Source: Pseudomonas sp. MH9.2 (GTDB lineage Bacteria > Pseudomonadota > Gammaproteobacteria > Pseudomonadales > Pseudomonadaceae). From it: DNA of 64,000 bases. Location: contig NZ_CP133784.1 of assembly GCF_034353875.1 (NCBI RefSeq), positions 2,480,001 through 2,544,000 of the forward strand, written 5' to 3'. Below the pieces are notes generated by a model. The model did no database searches, had not been told where the DNA came from, and saw only the letters and a program-made list of their open reading frames with translations. Shown here one piece after another: positions 38,989-47,283 of the stretch (positions are counted from its first letter, which is position 1; each line of letters begins with the position of its first letter). The position numbers and the translations under genes were made by a program.

Positions 38989-39516
38989 ATGAGCTACAGC
39001 AAGATTCCGGCTGGTAAAGACCTGCCGAACGACATCTACGTCGCGATCGAAATTCCGGCCAACCACGCGCCGATCAAATACGAAATCGACAAAGAAACCG
39101 ATTGCCTGTTCGTTGACCGTTTCATGGCCACCCCCATGTTCTACCCGGCCAACTACGGTTTCATTCCTAACACCCTGGCTGACGACGGTGACCCCCTCGA
39201 CGTGCTGGTCGTAACCCCTTACCCGGTTACGCCAGGCTCGGTTATCCGCGCCCGTCCGGTCGGCATCCTGCACATGACAGACGACGGCGGCGGCGATGCC
39301 AAAGTCATCGCAGTCCCGCACGACAAACTGTCCCAGCTGTACGTCGACGTCAAAGAATACACCGACCTGCCTCCCCTGCTGCTTGAGCAAATCAAGCACT
39401 TCTTCGAGAACTACAAAGATCTCGAAAAAGGCAAATGGGTGAAGATCGAAGGTTGGGGTGATGCAGAAGCAGCCCGCACTGAAATCATGAAGTCGGTTGC
39501 TGCCTTCAAAGGCTGA
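38989..39516 (+). CDS. ppa: Inorganic pyrophosphatase (family I)
   Basis: 175 aa, normal for bacterial family I. It hydrolyses pyrophosphate released by biosynthesis. [16 protein letters not shown], the metal-binding [16 protein letters not shown] and [14 protein letters not shown]...[16 protein letters not shown] are the signature segments. The ATG at 38989 opens [14 protein letters not shown] strong terminator follows. It is the last core gene before the accessory region. Confidence 0.98.
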   Translation: MSYSKIPAGKDLPNDIYVAIEIPANHAPIKYEIDKETDCLFVDRFMATPMFYPANYGFIPNTLADDGDPLDVLVVTPYPVTPGSVIRARPVGILHMTDDGGGDAKVIAVPHDKLSQLYVDVKEYTDLPPLLLEQIKHFFENYKDLEKGKWVKIEGWGDAEAARTEIMKSVAAFKG

Positions 39517-39552
39517 TCGACGACGGTTGCTGCGTCAGTAGCACCGTGAAAG

Positions 39553-39589
39553 AGCCCTGGCTTCTTGATGTGAAGCCAGGGCTTTTTTT
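39553..39589 (+). terminator. Rho-independent terminator of ppa
   Basis: AGCCCTGGCTTC (39553-39564) and GAAGCCAGGGCT (39572-39583) form a perfect 12-bp stem with a 7-base loop, followed by a run of T to 39589. Confidence 0.96.
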
Positions 39590-39672
39590 CGCCTCGAACT
39601 TCTGTTGTTTACCTGTCACGAAACACTGATGGAAACCCCCTACAAAGCACCGCCACGCCTGTAGTACGCGCA

Positions 39673-39724
39673 CTCATTTGGTGATTTGACGCACCGCTCA
39701 TTTGAACACCTCGTTTATTTAAAC
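39673..39724. promoter_or_regulatory. Candidate operator repeats upstream of the S24 repressor
   Basis: CTCATTTG occurs twice (39673-39680 and 39697-39704), 24 bp apart, and GTTTA-TT-TAAAC (39713-39724) is a perfect short palindrome, all within 85 bp of the repressor start. Phage-type repressors usually bind such sites in their own promoters. The assignment is tentative. Confidence 0.3.
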
Positions 39725-39754
39725 AAGCTCGTGACCTCCGTAAACTCGGTGCTT

Positions 39755-40486
39755 ATGAAGACATCAGGTGATCGCTTACGCGCCCTCCTTCGGGAGTGCC
39801 ATCTCTCAGCCACGGACTTTGCCGCCAATCGCAAAGTGACGCCGCAGCACGTGAACAACTGGTTCAAGCGCGGCATCCCCATGGCCCGACTGGTGGAAGT
39901 GGCTGAATTATTGACCGTCAACCCCCAGTGGCTGCGCTCGGGTGATGGGTCCAAACACCCGAGAGAACGCACCGAGAACACCTATAACAACAGCACTTCA
40001 GTTGCCATCCGGGCCGACGCCCCCCAGTCCTCCGAAGACGTAAGCGTGCCATTGCTCAAGGAAATCGCATCCACCCTCGGCCCTGGACGAACCGTCGTCG
40101 CCGAAGCCCCCGACCAAAAAGTCCGCCTATCACTGCACACCCTGCAAGCCATGAACATCGACCCCAGCAACGCCGTGTGTGCCGCGATCATCGGCAACAG
40201 CATGGCCGAGACAATCCAGGACGGCTCGATCATCGGCATAGACCGCGGAACGACACAAGTCATCGACGGCGAAATGTACGCCCTCGAACATGACGGCATG
40301 CTCCGCGTGAAATACCTCTATCGCTTGCCCTGCGGCGCCATGCGCCTACGCAGCCATAACAGCGCCGAATACCCGGACGAGTTTTTTAGCGCCGAACAAA
40401 TCAAGAAACAGAATATTCGGGTCATGGGCTGGGTATTTTGGTGGTCAACATTAAACACCCGTCGACGAACGGCATCGTTTCAGTAA
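39755..40486 (+). CDS. Phage-type transcriptional repressor (XRE HTH plus S24 peptidase)
   Basis: 243 aa from the ATG at 39755. The N-terminal helix-turn-helix (about 5-65) reads LRALLRECHLSATDFAANRKVTPQHVNNWFKRGIPMARLVEVAELL. A LexA/CI-like S24 domain (about 125-230) has the autocleavage Ser in IIGNSMAETIQDG and the Lys in MLRVKYLYRL. Such proteins hold prophages or pyocins silent until RecA triggers self-cleavage. No phage structural genes follow, so it may be a prophage remnant or have been recruited to control other genes. It opens the accessory region after ppa. Confidence 0.85.
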   Translation: MKTSGDRLRALLRECHLSATDFAANRKVTPQHVNNWFKRGIPMARLVEVAELLTVNPQWLRSGDGSKHPRERTENTYNNSTSVAIRADAPQSSEDVSVPLLKEIASTLGPGRTVVAEAPDQKVRLSLHTLQAMNIDPSNAVCAAIIGNSMAETIQDGSIIGIDRGTTQVIDGEMYALEHDGMLRVKYLYRLPCGAMRLRSHNSAEYPDEFFSAEQIKKQNIRVMGWVFWWSTLNTRRRTASFQ

Positions 40487-40731
40487 TCACGCTAAACAGC
40501 GTGTTCACGATTGAGCGAGAAACTACCTCCTCGATCACGCTCCAGGCGCAGAACGAGAATGATCTATCCAAACGCTGGGCATCAGGCACTAACCCAAGTA
40601 TCCTACGCGCCTCGTTTTAGACGCCCCGAACGATACGTTCGCGTCGCCCCCCATTCAGTCGCCCCCGTTGCGGGTCGCACATTTTGAAGGCGGTTGCGGT
40701 TTACCAAAAATAAACCAAAACCGTCCCCGAG

Positions 40732-40758
40732 AAGCCGGCCACAAGCCGGCTTTTTAAT
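40732..40758 (+). repeat. Left copy of a 27-bp direct repeat with hairpin core (candidate attL)
   Basis: The segment contains AAGCCGGC (40732-40739), loop CACAA and GCCGGCTT (40745-40752), followed by TTTTAAT-type sequence. It is 26/27 identical to 45529-45555, differing only at the twelfth base. It resembles a terminator, and the integrase remnant lies just to its right, the usual place for int next to an attachment site. Confidence 0.55.
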
Positions 40759-40909
40759 TGTCCGAAATAAACCTGTCCCATCCGAGATTCCACCTGATAG
40801 CCTAGCTATTTCGGAGGTTTCAGGCACTCCCTTGCCCGATGGGGTTCAACGCCACTTGACCTCATCCGACGATGAAGTGGGGGACAAAAGGGACGACAGG
40901 GGAAATCCA

Positions 40910-41239
40910 ATGGGTAAGCTGAATCCGAGACAAGTCGAAAACCTGACCGAACCCGGCACCTACGGAGATGGTGATGGGCTTCGCTTGGTCGTCAAACCTA
41001 CCGGGCGTAAATCCTGGCTACTTCGCTTCCAACTGGCAGGCCGCCGCAGGGAGATGGGCTAGGACTCACTCCCTGAAGTGAGTCTCAAGAAAGCCAGGCT
41101 TGAAGCCAGCGCCAAACGCAGCCAGTTGAGTGATGGTGTAGATCCTCTAGCCGCTCGCGACATCGAACGCGTGGCTCAACGCGAAGCTCAGAGAGCCATC
41201 GAGGCAAAACAGCTGAAGTTCGAGACACTCGCGAAAGAG
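40910..41239 (+). pseudogene. Tyrosine integrase remnant (N-terminal part, internal stop, truncated)
   Basis: From the ATG at 40910 the frame reads MGKLNPRQVENLTEPGTYGD, then GDGLRLVVKPTGRKSWLLRF, the DUF4102 DNA-binding domain of P4/CP4-type integrases. A TAG at 41060-41062 interrupts it. The same frame goes on as SLPEVSLKKARLEA...VDPLAARD through KFETLAKE, again integrase-like. The match stops near 41239, where sequence belonging to an oppositely oriented XRE gene begins. The catalytic domain is absent, so the gene cannot make recombinase. It marks the left side of an integrated element. Confidence 0.85.
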
Positions 41240-41425
41240 CGCTGCGAACTCCAGCAACCGCCCGATGTTGGGAATCACAACACCTCGCTCAATGCGGGAA
41301 ACGGCTTCGTTGCCAACTCCCAAACGCTCGGCCACTTCCTCCTGCGTCAAGCCACTACGTATGCGCTGTTTGGCAATTGCACGGCCCACCACACCCGCCA
41401 TGTATTTCTGATCAGCCGCTATCAC
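41238..41425 (-). pseudogene. XRE-family regulator, 3'-truncated
   Basis: Read from a GTG at 41425 (or the ATG at 41401), MAGVVGRAIAKQRIRSGLTQ and EEVAERLGVGNEAVSRIERG form a complete HTH_3 domain, continuing VVIPNIGRLLEFAALF. Near 41240 the frame runs into the antisense strand of the integrase remnant and stays open to 41147 with meaningless sequence. Full-length relatives carry about 25 more residues. The truncated product could still be a DNA-binding peptide, but no ribosome site is evident. Confidence 0.7.
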
Positions 41426-41575
41426 GACCCCTCCCCATCTCGACCTAGATGGTTGGGCATCGCCTCATTGACATGAAGGACATAGCACGATGACAATCAA
41501 CTTCTAAGGTTGGTTACTCCATTTATGCCCACAGCAAAAAAACAAAGGAGTTTCTCACGCAAGCAATGAAAGGCA

Positions 41576-41935
41576 GTGAGCAACGGCTTTGCACAGAAAA
41601 AGTCGAGCGCAACGGACTCAGATCGAAGCAGCACGGATAAACTGTTAGAGCGGCTGCAAGTGAAGAACGTAGATGAACGCAAGGACAACATCCCTGTGTG
41701 CAAGTCGGTGCTGATCAGCACCGAATTTAAACTTTGTGGGATCGTATCAAGCGTAAGTAAAATTTATCCAAACGCACAGATAACGGAACATCAGGAAGCG
41801 CTATATCTACCAACTTCCAACATCTGGACCAATATTTGCAATCACTACCATTCTATTAAGTGGTTGCTCCGACCCACACCTAGAATACCAAAATGCTCAA
41901 ATTTCGAATGGTCTTATCTACGAAAACAAGGCTAA
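41576..41935 (+). CDS. Hypothetical protein in the AT-rich island, probably degenerate
   Basis: A GTG at 41576 opens a 119-codon frame. The first 75 residues are protein-like (STDKLLERLQVKNVDERKDN, then IPVCKSVLISTEFKLCGIVS). After about 41790 the sequence looks like the out-of-phase start of the next lipoprotein gene. No family is recognised. It may be a decayed small cytoplasmic protein of the mobile island. Confidence 0.35.
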   Translation: MSNGFAQKKSSATDSDRSSTDKLLERLQVKNVDERKDNIPVCKSVLISTEFKLCGIVSSVSKIYPNAQITEHQEALYLPTSNIWTNICNHYHSIKWLLRPTPRIPKCSNFEWSYLRKQG

Positions 41936-42652
41936 CGAGCCCTTTACAGGAACCCTGAATAATACATCTCCCTCGACACAAGAAAACGTAAGTTTTCAGA
42001 TTATGTTAAACACCTACGACGCAAACATGTCTAACGTCTATGGTGGCGTTTATGGACTCCTTAACCCGCAAGCAATAGATACCAAAAACTAAGATGTACG
42101 ACAGGCGTAAAAATAGGCTATCTTGATGGCAATATCACCTGCTTCACCCCGTCCACAACCACAAAGCAATACGAAGAAAATTACACAAAAGGCACGCTTG
42201 ACGGAACTGTAAAGTTTTATGCCGTCGATGGAGAAACAGTACTTACCGAAGGAATAATAAACAAAGATTTGATTGACGGCGATTTCAATATTTACAGCCC
42301 TACTAACAGAAATGTCATCGACGAACATCATTACAACAAAGAATCCCCGGACGGCATCCAGAGGACCCATGACGATAAAACGCGAGCGATAACGTCAGAA
42401 CAATCTGTCAGCTCAAACATAAGCAATTATATAAAAACATTTACACCAGAAGGAAAACCATTAGGGGAAATTACTGTTGAGCGCGATGGAGTCACCATCA
42501 AAAATAAACGATGGGACCCAAAAACCGGAGTATTGATTGACGAGCTCATGAGTAAAAATTGCAATTACGCTGGCCCTAGTAAACACGGGGACAGTAATGG
42601 AGCACTCGTTAGCAATGGTATTTATGGCCCTGCGGTTATCAATCGCTTATGA
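41784..42652 (+). pseudogene. YwqK/MORN-like lipoprotein gene, frameshifted
   Basis: Two adjoining frames together encode one lipoprotein-like chain. The first runs from about 41784 to a TAA at 42090: hydrophobic FAITTILLSGC, a lipobox, then SDPHLEYQNAQISNGLIYEN...FTGTLNN. The second begins about 42095 in the next frame: CTTGVKIGYLDGNITC, KGTLDGTVKFYAVDGET, and GEITVERDGV to the stop at 42652. The pattern of short G-x-x-D-G repeats resembles YwqK-family proteins, often annotated as antitoxin or immunity-like. A one-base loss near 42080-42095 breaks it, and no ATG precedes the signal. AT-rich relative to the core. Confidence 0.6.
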
Positions 42653-42957
42653 GTGAAATCGTAGCACCTAAAGTTGATACTAAAAAGTGCCTCGGCATGT
42701 GGACTGACGCGTACCACAAAGAAGAAGGTGAAGAAGCGATGATCTCAGCTGACCAAATTGGTGAATGGGAACGCTGGTGTAGTGACGGAAAATCACCTAG
42801 CGTTCCGCGCTCACAATTAAAGCGCCTCCTGCCTGTGAGGCTATTACCTCAAGGGCTCGCCGTATTTTTTTTCAAAACATCCTCCCCTTGGTGTTCCAGA
42901 CATAGTGAGTCGGTTGCGCATTCCGCAGTGCCAGCAGCAAAACGACTACAGTTGTAA
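42649..42957 (+). CDS. Small hypothetical protein after the YwqK-like gene
   Basis: 102 aa. Its ATG overlaps the previous stop by 4 bases (ATGA). Residues 14-48 (CLGMWTDAYHKEEGEEAM, then ISADQIGEWERWC) look like the conserved C-terminal segment of the same YwqK-like lipoproteins. The last 50 residues are Arg/Leu/Ser-rich and seem non-native. It is probably the broken-off 3' part of that gene joined to unrelated sequence. Confidence 0.4.
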   Translation: MSEIVAPKVDTKKCLGMWTDAYHKEEGEEAMISADQIGEWERWCSDGKSPSVPRSQLKRLLPVRLLPQGLAVFFFKTSSPWCSRHSESVAHSAVPAAKRLQL

Positions 42958-43176
42958 TATGTCTTCACTCTCGGTGTCAGCGATTCATTGAATGTTCAAC
43001 GACTTGAAATATAAGTGCACGATATCGACAGACGGTATTGAAACAGAAGGGTGCGCAAGAAACAGGTGGTTGTCCATGGCTGTGCATTGATTTCTATGCA
43101 GTGCATGATTATAATTTTTGCCCCTTTTTGAGAGAAGGGCCAGGTTTTGTTTTTTTGAGTGAAGGGTGGACAGGCA

Positions 43177-45177
43177 GTGTCATATTCAGCATCAACGCTT
43201 GAATCGCGTTCGTTTCGTCGAGATATTAATGGGTTGCGTGCTTGGGCCGTAATTGCTGTTGTGCTTTATCATTTCGGGATTGTTGGTTTTGGCGGTGGGT
43301 TTGTCGGTGTTGATGTGTTTTTTGTTATTTCAGGGTTTTTAATGACTGGGATTATCAGTAGAGGGTTGCAAGGCGGTAATTTCTCCGTGTGGTCCTTCTA
43401 CTGGGATCGGGGTAAACGGATTGCACCCGCATTGATTGCTGTGTCGGCAGTACTGTTAGTGGTCGGGTGGTTTTGGTTAATGCCCGATGATTATAAAAAA
43501 CTGGCTCGCCATGTCAGTTGGTCGGTATTGTTTAAGTCGAATCTTGGTTACCTACAAGAAGCTGGGTACTTTGACAGTGCCGCTCGAGAAAAATGGTTAT
43601 TGCATACGTGGTCGCTATCGATTGAGTGGCAATTTTATCTTATTTTTCCTCTGATAATAGCCGCCGTGTGGAAAGTCATCCCTAAACGGGGTGCATTGGT
43701 CGCCACCCATGTAATATTCTTGTTAATGTCTTTTGTGATATGCGTCATTCTCACTCGGCAAGACAGCGCGAAGGCATTTTACCTTTTCCAGTCTCGCGCG
43801 TGGGAGTTACTGCTGGGCGGTTTGGTTTTTTTACTTTTTCATCACCGCAGACTCTCCTCCCTGATGTGCAAAATTGCCGAGGGCCTGGGGTTGCTACTGA
43901 TTTTAGCCTCCATTGTATTGCTCGAGGCCTCTAATGCTTGGCCGGGTATGCAAGCGCTACTTCCAACGCTGGGGGCATCGCTTGTTCTGGTCGCTCAGCG
44001 AGATGATTCTATTTGGACGGGGAGCGGGGTCGCCCAATGGCTGGGCACCCGGTCATACTCTATATATCTGTGGCATTGGCCTTTGGTTGTAGGGTTGGCC
44101 TATGTTAGTCAATTGCATAGCGCTGTTTGGACCCTGGCTGGGCTGTTGTTGGCACTCCTGACGGGCGAACTGTCTTATCGTTGGATTGAAGTCCCGACGC
44201 GCCGTGCGTTGCAGGTGGCGAGGCCGCGCTATGCAGTGAGCTGTCTGTTGTTGGTAGTGCTGTCGGTTTATAGCGTTGGCCAGTGGCTTCGACGTGATGG
44301 GGAGCCGAGTCGTTTGCCTCCTGACGTGGCGTCAGTTGAAGCGCAAAAAAACAATCGCAATCCTCGTATAGACGAGTGTTTACATCATGGTATTCCTTGC
44401 GTGTATGGTGGCTCTGATATTAAGGCGATTTTGGTTGGGGACAGTCATGCTGATGCAGTAGTCACGGCGGCTGAAGCGGCACTTCCCAGCGTGAAACAAG
44501 GTATCTACTTTCAGGCAGCCTCTAGCTGTTTATTCATACCTGAGACCAATTACCCTAACGCTCGAGATCGTGGTGAACCTTGCTCACGCATGATTGATAA
44601 TATTCATGAGAAGTTGGCAAGTGATATGCTGGGTGCGCCACTTATTGTGATAAATCGAACGTCTATGTATGTGTACGGCCATAACGAGGAGGGTGCAGAG
44701 CCACAAGAGCGCAAGACGCAGGTTTTTTGGAATGTGCTGTCGGATGTCGCGACGCCAGAATACTTGGAAGACTTTAGTCGTCATTATATCGATACGGCGT
44801 GCTCTCTGGCCAAGGACCGCCCTGTGTACCTAGTGCGACCGATACCGGAAATGCTCGCGAAGGTGCCCACTACAATTGGAAAGGGCTTGATCATGGGGCA
44901 GGCACATGATGTGGTAATAAGTCGTGCAGACTATCAGGCTAGAAATGCTTTCGTTTGGAGTATTCAGGATAAGGCTCGCGAGCAGTGCGGTATTAAAATC
45001 CTAGACCCACTGCCGTATTTGTGTGACGCAAATTTCTGTTATGGCAGTAAGAATGAAAAGCCACTTTATGTCGATGACAATCATCTGAGTGAGTATGGCA
45101 ACCGATTGCTGATACCCATGTTTTCTGAAGTGTTTACTCAAGGGGCTGTTGCGGTGAGCGGTGTGCAGAAGGATTAG
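43177..45177 (+). CDS. OafA/YrhL-type acyltransferase with C-terminal SGNH domain
   Basis: 666 aa from a GTG at 43177; a GTG six codons earlier (43159) is also possible. The N-terminal acyltransferase-3 domain has about ten membrane segments: FRRDINGLRAWAVIAVVLYHFG, GGFVGVDVFFVISGFLMTGII, the conserved SLSIEWQFYLIFPL and YLWHWPLVVGLAYV. A periplasmic SGNH hydrolase-like domain (about 410-660) has AILVGDSHADAV and DDNHLSEYGNRLL as the Ser and Asp/His blocks. These enzymes O-acetylate LPS O-antigen or other surface glycans. It is the only intact large gene of the island, and its base composition is AT-richer than the core. Confidence 0.9.
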   Translation: MSYSASTLESRSFRRDINGLRAWAVIAVVLYHFGIVGFGGGFVGVDVFFVISGFLMTGIISRGLQGGNFSVWSFYWDRGKRIAPALIAVSAVLLVVGWFWLMPDDYKKLARHVSWSVLFKSNLGYLQEAGYFDSAAREKWLLHTWSLSIEWQFYLIFPLIIAAVWKVIPKRGALVATHVIFLLMSFVICVILTRQDSAKAFYLFQSRAWELLLGGLVFLLFHHRRLSSLMCKIAEGLGLLLILASIVLLEASNAWPGMQALLPTLGASLVLVAQRDDSIWTGSGVAQWLGTRSYSIYLWHWPLVVGLAYVSQLHSAVWTLAGLLLALLTGELSYRWIEVPTRRALQVARPRYAVSCLLLVVLSVYSVGQWLRRDGEPSRLPPDVASVEAQKNNRNPRIDECLHHGIPCVYGGSDIKAILVGDSHADAVVTAAEAALPSVKQGIYFQAASSCLFIPETNYPNARDRGEPCSRMIDNIHEKLASDMLGAPLIVINRTSMYVYGHNEEGAEPQERKTQVFWNVLSDVATPEYLEDFSRHYIDTACSLAKDRPVYLVRPIPEMLAKVPTTIGKGLIMGQAHDVVISRADYQARNAFVWSIQDKAREQCGIKILDPLPYLCDANFCYGSKNEKPLYVDDNHLSEYGNRLLIPMFSEVFTQGAVAVSGVQKD

Positions 45178-45255
45178 TTATTTCGATAGGATCATTGTGC
45201 GCGCAGTGGATAGGCGACACCGAGTGCCTCACGGGCTAGCTATCTCTCAGCCATT

Positions 45256-45299
45256 ACATAAAAGCCCCTGAATCCATTGATTTAAGGGGCTTTTTATGT
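45256..45299. terminator. Rho-independent terminator after the acyltransferase
   Basis: ACATAAAAGCCCCT (45256-45269) pairs with AGGGGCTTTTTATGT (45285-45299) with one bulged T and a 15-base loop. T and A runs flank the GC core, so it may work on both strands. Confidence 0.85.
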
Positions 45300-45528
45300 T
45301 CTGGTGAAAAATTCTGCCTGCGCAATCGCCTTAGCTTAGTTATCAGTTTTTTTATCGAGCTTTCATGATTGGGGCCGTCCTCGAAGGTTTGAGAGCAATG
45401 AACTCGACCGGCGTATTACCGTCCACATGAGCCATCGGTCATGTGAAAAATCAACGACAATACGAGATGGGGGGACAAAACGAAGCCTCAATAATAATTC
45501 TTTAAAAACATGACTTTATGCAACTAAA

Positions 45529-45555
45529 AAGCCGGCCACCAGCCGGCTTTTTAAT
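45529..45555 (+). repeat. Right copy of the 27-bp direct repeat (candidate attR)
   Basis: 26/27 identical to 40732-40758. The hairpin arms extend here to a perfect 12 bp (45525-45536 and 45542-45553) around CACCA. The two copies bound about 4.8 kb of mobile-element remnants. Both copies could instead be related terminators. Confidence 0.55.
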
Positions 45556-45767
45556 GCCTGCGGGAAAGCCATTCTCATCTACGGGAAACCGCGACGGCCC
45601 TGCTAAAGCGCCCGCTCGGCTGGCGCTAAAAATTGAGGGTCGGTAGTGCCGGTGCAGTGCTTGCATATGCCAGACGGCGGAGTTAATTGCCGAGGAGAGT
45701 TCTGCAGTACAAAACCCTCTGCATCAGTATTGGATTAGCACGTTGCTTTCCCGATACCTGGTTTCCG

Positions 45768-46700
45768 TCATCGGTTTCTCGGCGCCAACAACTCAGAACG
45801 ACCAACCTGCTCTCGGTTGCGTTCAGGTGCTCGAGGGTCTGAGAAGCCCGCCTCGGTGATGGCGGTATCCAGCCCCCGAAAGTGCGGGGCCGCTCTTGGG
45901 CTGCGTAGCGTCTCCATCCCCTCGTTCCAGGCATGCACCATGTGTTTGGCCACATCGCGCCAAGCGGGCTCGTTCTTTGCGGCCTCGATCACTTCCTTGC
46001 CCACGGCGACAGCAGACTCGCACAGTTGCTCGACCATTGCAGAGTACTGGCGCGCGGCAATACCTAAGCGGCCATTAGAAAAGGTCTCGAGCGTACGTAC
46101 CGGCGTCCAGATTTGCCGACCGCCGACGGACAAACCTGGCGGGTTCGGTTGAAGCCCAGATAAGGCGTAGTGTCGTCCGAGCCTTTAATGATATGAAAAC
46201 CGGTGCGCAGGGTGGGATTACCCAATGGCAAAGCGTCATGTGCAACATTCTGTGCGATGAACTTGGGCACAACGCCCGAAATGGCTGCACGTGCGTACCG
46301 ACGTACCAGCGTCGCAAAATGCTCGGTCGTGTTTTCAGCGCTCAGCAGATGGCCTATTTCCAACGGCTCCATTTCGATGCCAGGCATGACGCCTTCAGGC
46401 GTCACCGTCACTCGGCCAATTCCCGCGCCGCCAATTACGGCCAACAGTGACAAGTCAGTGCCGTCAAGCAACGCACCAAACTCTTCGCGGATTACCCCCA
46501 GCAAATACCCCTCAGGCAGGTTCTGCCGAAAAAACGGGAAAAGATCGCGAGGCCAGCGCCAGGGGGCTTCACGGACGGGCAACGTCAAGCTGACAAAATC
46601 CTCCGCAGTTGTACCTGGAAGGCATTTTCAAGACGTACTCATCACGCTCTCGATAGAGCTTGGCGACCGTTTTTCCGCTGACATGGACATCTAGAATCAT
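45768..46700 (-). pseudogene. hipA: HipA-type toxin kinase, decayed
   Basis: The gene starts at an ATG (46700) overlapping the hipB stop (ATGA) and reads MILDVHVSGKTVAKLYRERD. It loses frame at an AAAA tract near 46620; removing one A gives KCLPGTTAEDFVSLTLPVRE. The next piece continues FFRQNLPEGYLLGVIREEFG to HIIKGSDDTTPYLGFN, the HipA N-terminal and glycine-rich loop regions. Near 46140 it jumps to a C-terminal segment in another frame (IWTPVRTLETFSNGRLG, then AWRDVAKHMVHAWNEGM). About 200 residues of the kinase core, including the catalytic Asp region, are missing. HipA normally phosphorylates GltX and halts growth; this copy cannot. Confidence 0.82.
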
Positions 46701-46963
46701 GAATCAACCCCCCCTGAACGCTGCTCGGCCAGAATGGCCTCGACCGTACGTTCATGACCGGCCTTCACCAGCTTTAAGTCATACCCGGCGGCTTCCAATA
46801 AACGGACAAGAGCCGAGACGCTCATATCACCTTTAGCCATGGTTTCCATACGCACCACCGTCGAACGTGATACGCCGGCACGGCTGGCCAAGGCATCCTG
46901 ACTCAAGCGAGCCTCACCTCGCGCCTGTTTCAGCATTTCGGACACATCAAACAGGGTGCTCAT
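46697..46963 (-). CDS. hipB: HipB-type XRE antitoxin and repressor
   Basis: 88 aa. LKQARGEARLSQDALASRAG and VSRSTVVRMETMAKGDMSVS form the helix-turn-helix, then ALVRLLEAAGYDLKLVKAGH. It should bind operators in its own promoter and neutralise HipA. The partner toxin downstream is decayed, so this is an orphan antitoxin that could still repress its promoter or cross-react with another HipA. Confidence 0.85.
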   Translation of the reverse strand: MSTLFDVSEMLKQARGEARLSQDALASRAGVSRSTVVRMETMAKGDMSVSALVRLLEAAGYDLKLVKAGHERTVEAILAEQRSGGVDS

Positions 46964-47283
46964 TTGTAGCCCTCAAGCATCAACTCGTGTGTTTCTAGTG
47001 AACGAATGCCATAACGTCATCAACCCATCTTTCCGACGGTTGCCGTAATTCCCACGCCAACTTGATGCGTATGCACACTTTTACGAAGGCCCACCCAGAC
47101 CACCCGCTTATGAGTGGCAAAAAACGCAACACCTATCCGAATAAGTGCTACCAATCTCCTGCATCTGTTATCGTCAGCGGACTTCATCTCCTCCTCGCCA
47201 GCATTTCTAGCGGCAATCTGTGAGCATGCTCTGCGGCGCTGCCTTTTCGGTTCGCTGGTGTGATTGTTTACGGAAAGAATCCA
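46964..47283. other. Divergent intergenic region between hipB and the histidine kinase gene
   Basis: About 320 bp with no gene that I can support. It should contain promoters for the hipBA remnant (minus) and the signalling operon (plus). A short GGAAAG ribosome site ends it at 47271-47276. No clear sigma-54 motif or long inverted repeat was seen. Confidence 0.5.

Larger units (their letters stand above)
45178..45767. other. Gene-poor interval at the right end of the island
   Basis: About 590 bp without a credible gene. It holds the acyltransferase terminator (45256-45299) and the right direct repeat (45529-45555). A GGGGGACAAAA string near 45468 also occurs near 40880 beside the integrase. 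A 27-codon minus-strand frame (about 45365-45450, ending IMKAR) was seen but cannot be supported as a gene. Confidence 0.5.

Noticed and set aside
40438..40620. A 60-codon frame overlapping the end of the S24 repressor
   Set aside because: No ribosome site, no recognised domain, and it overlaps the repressor in another frame; probably chance.
45683..45955. A 90-codon minus-strand frame inside the hipA remnant
   Set aside because: It is out of phase with the HipA-like C-terminal segment, which has the recognisable protein sequence.
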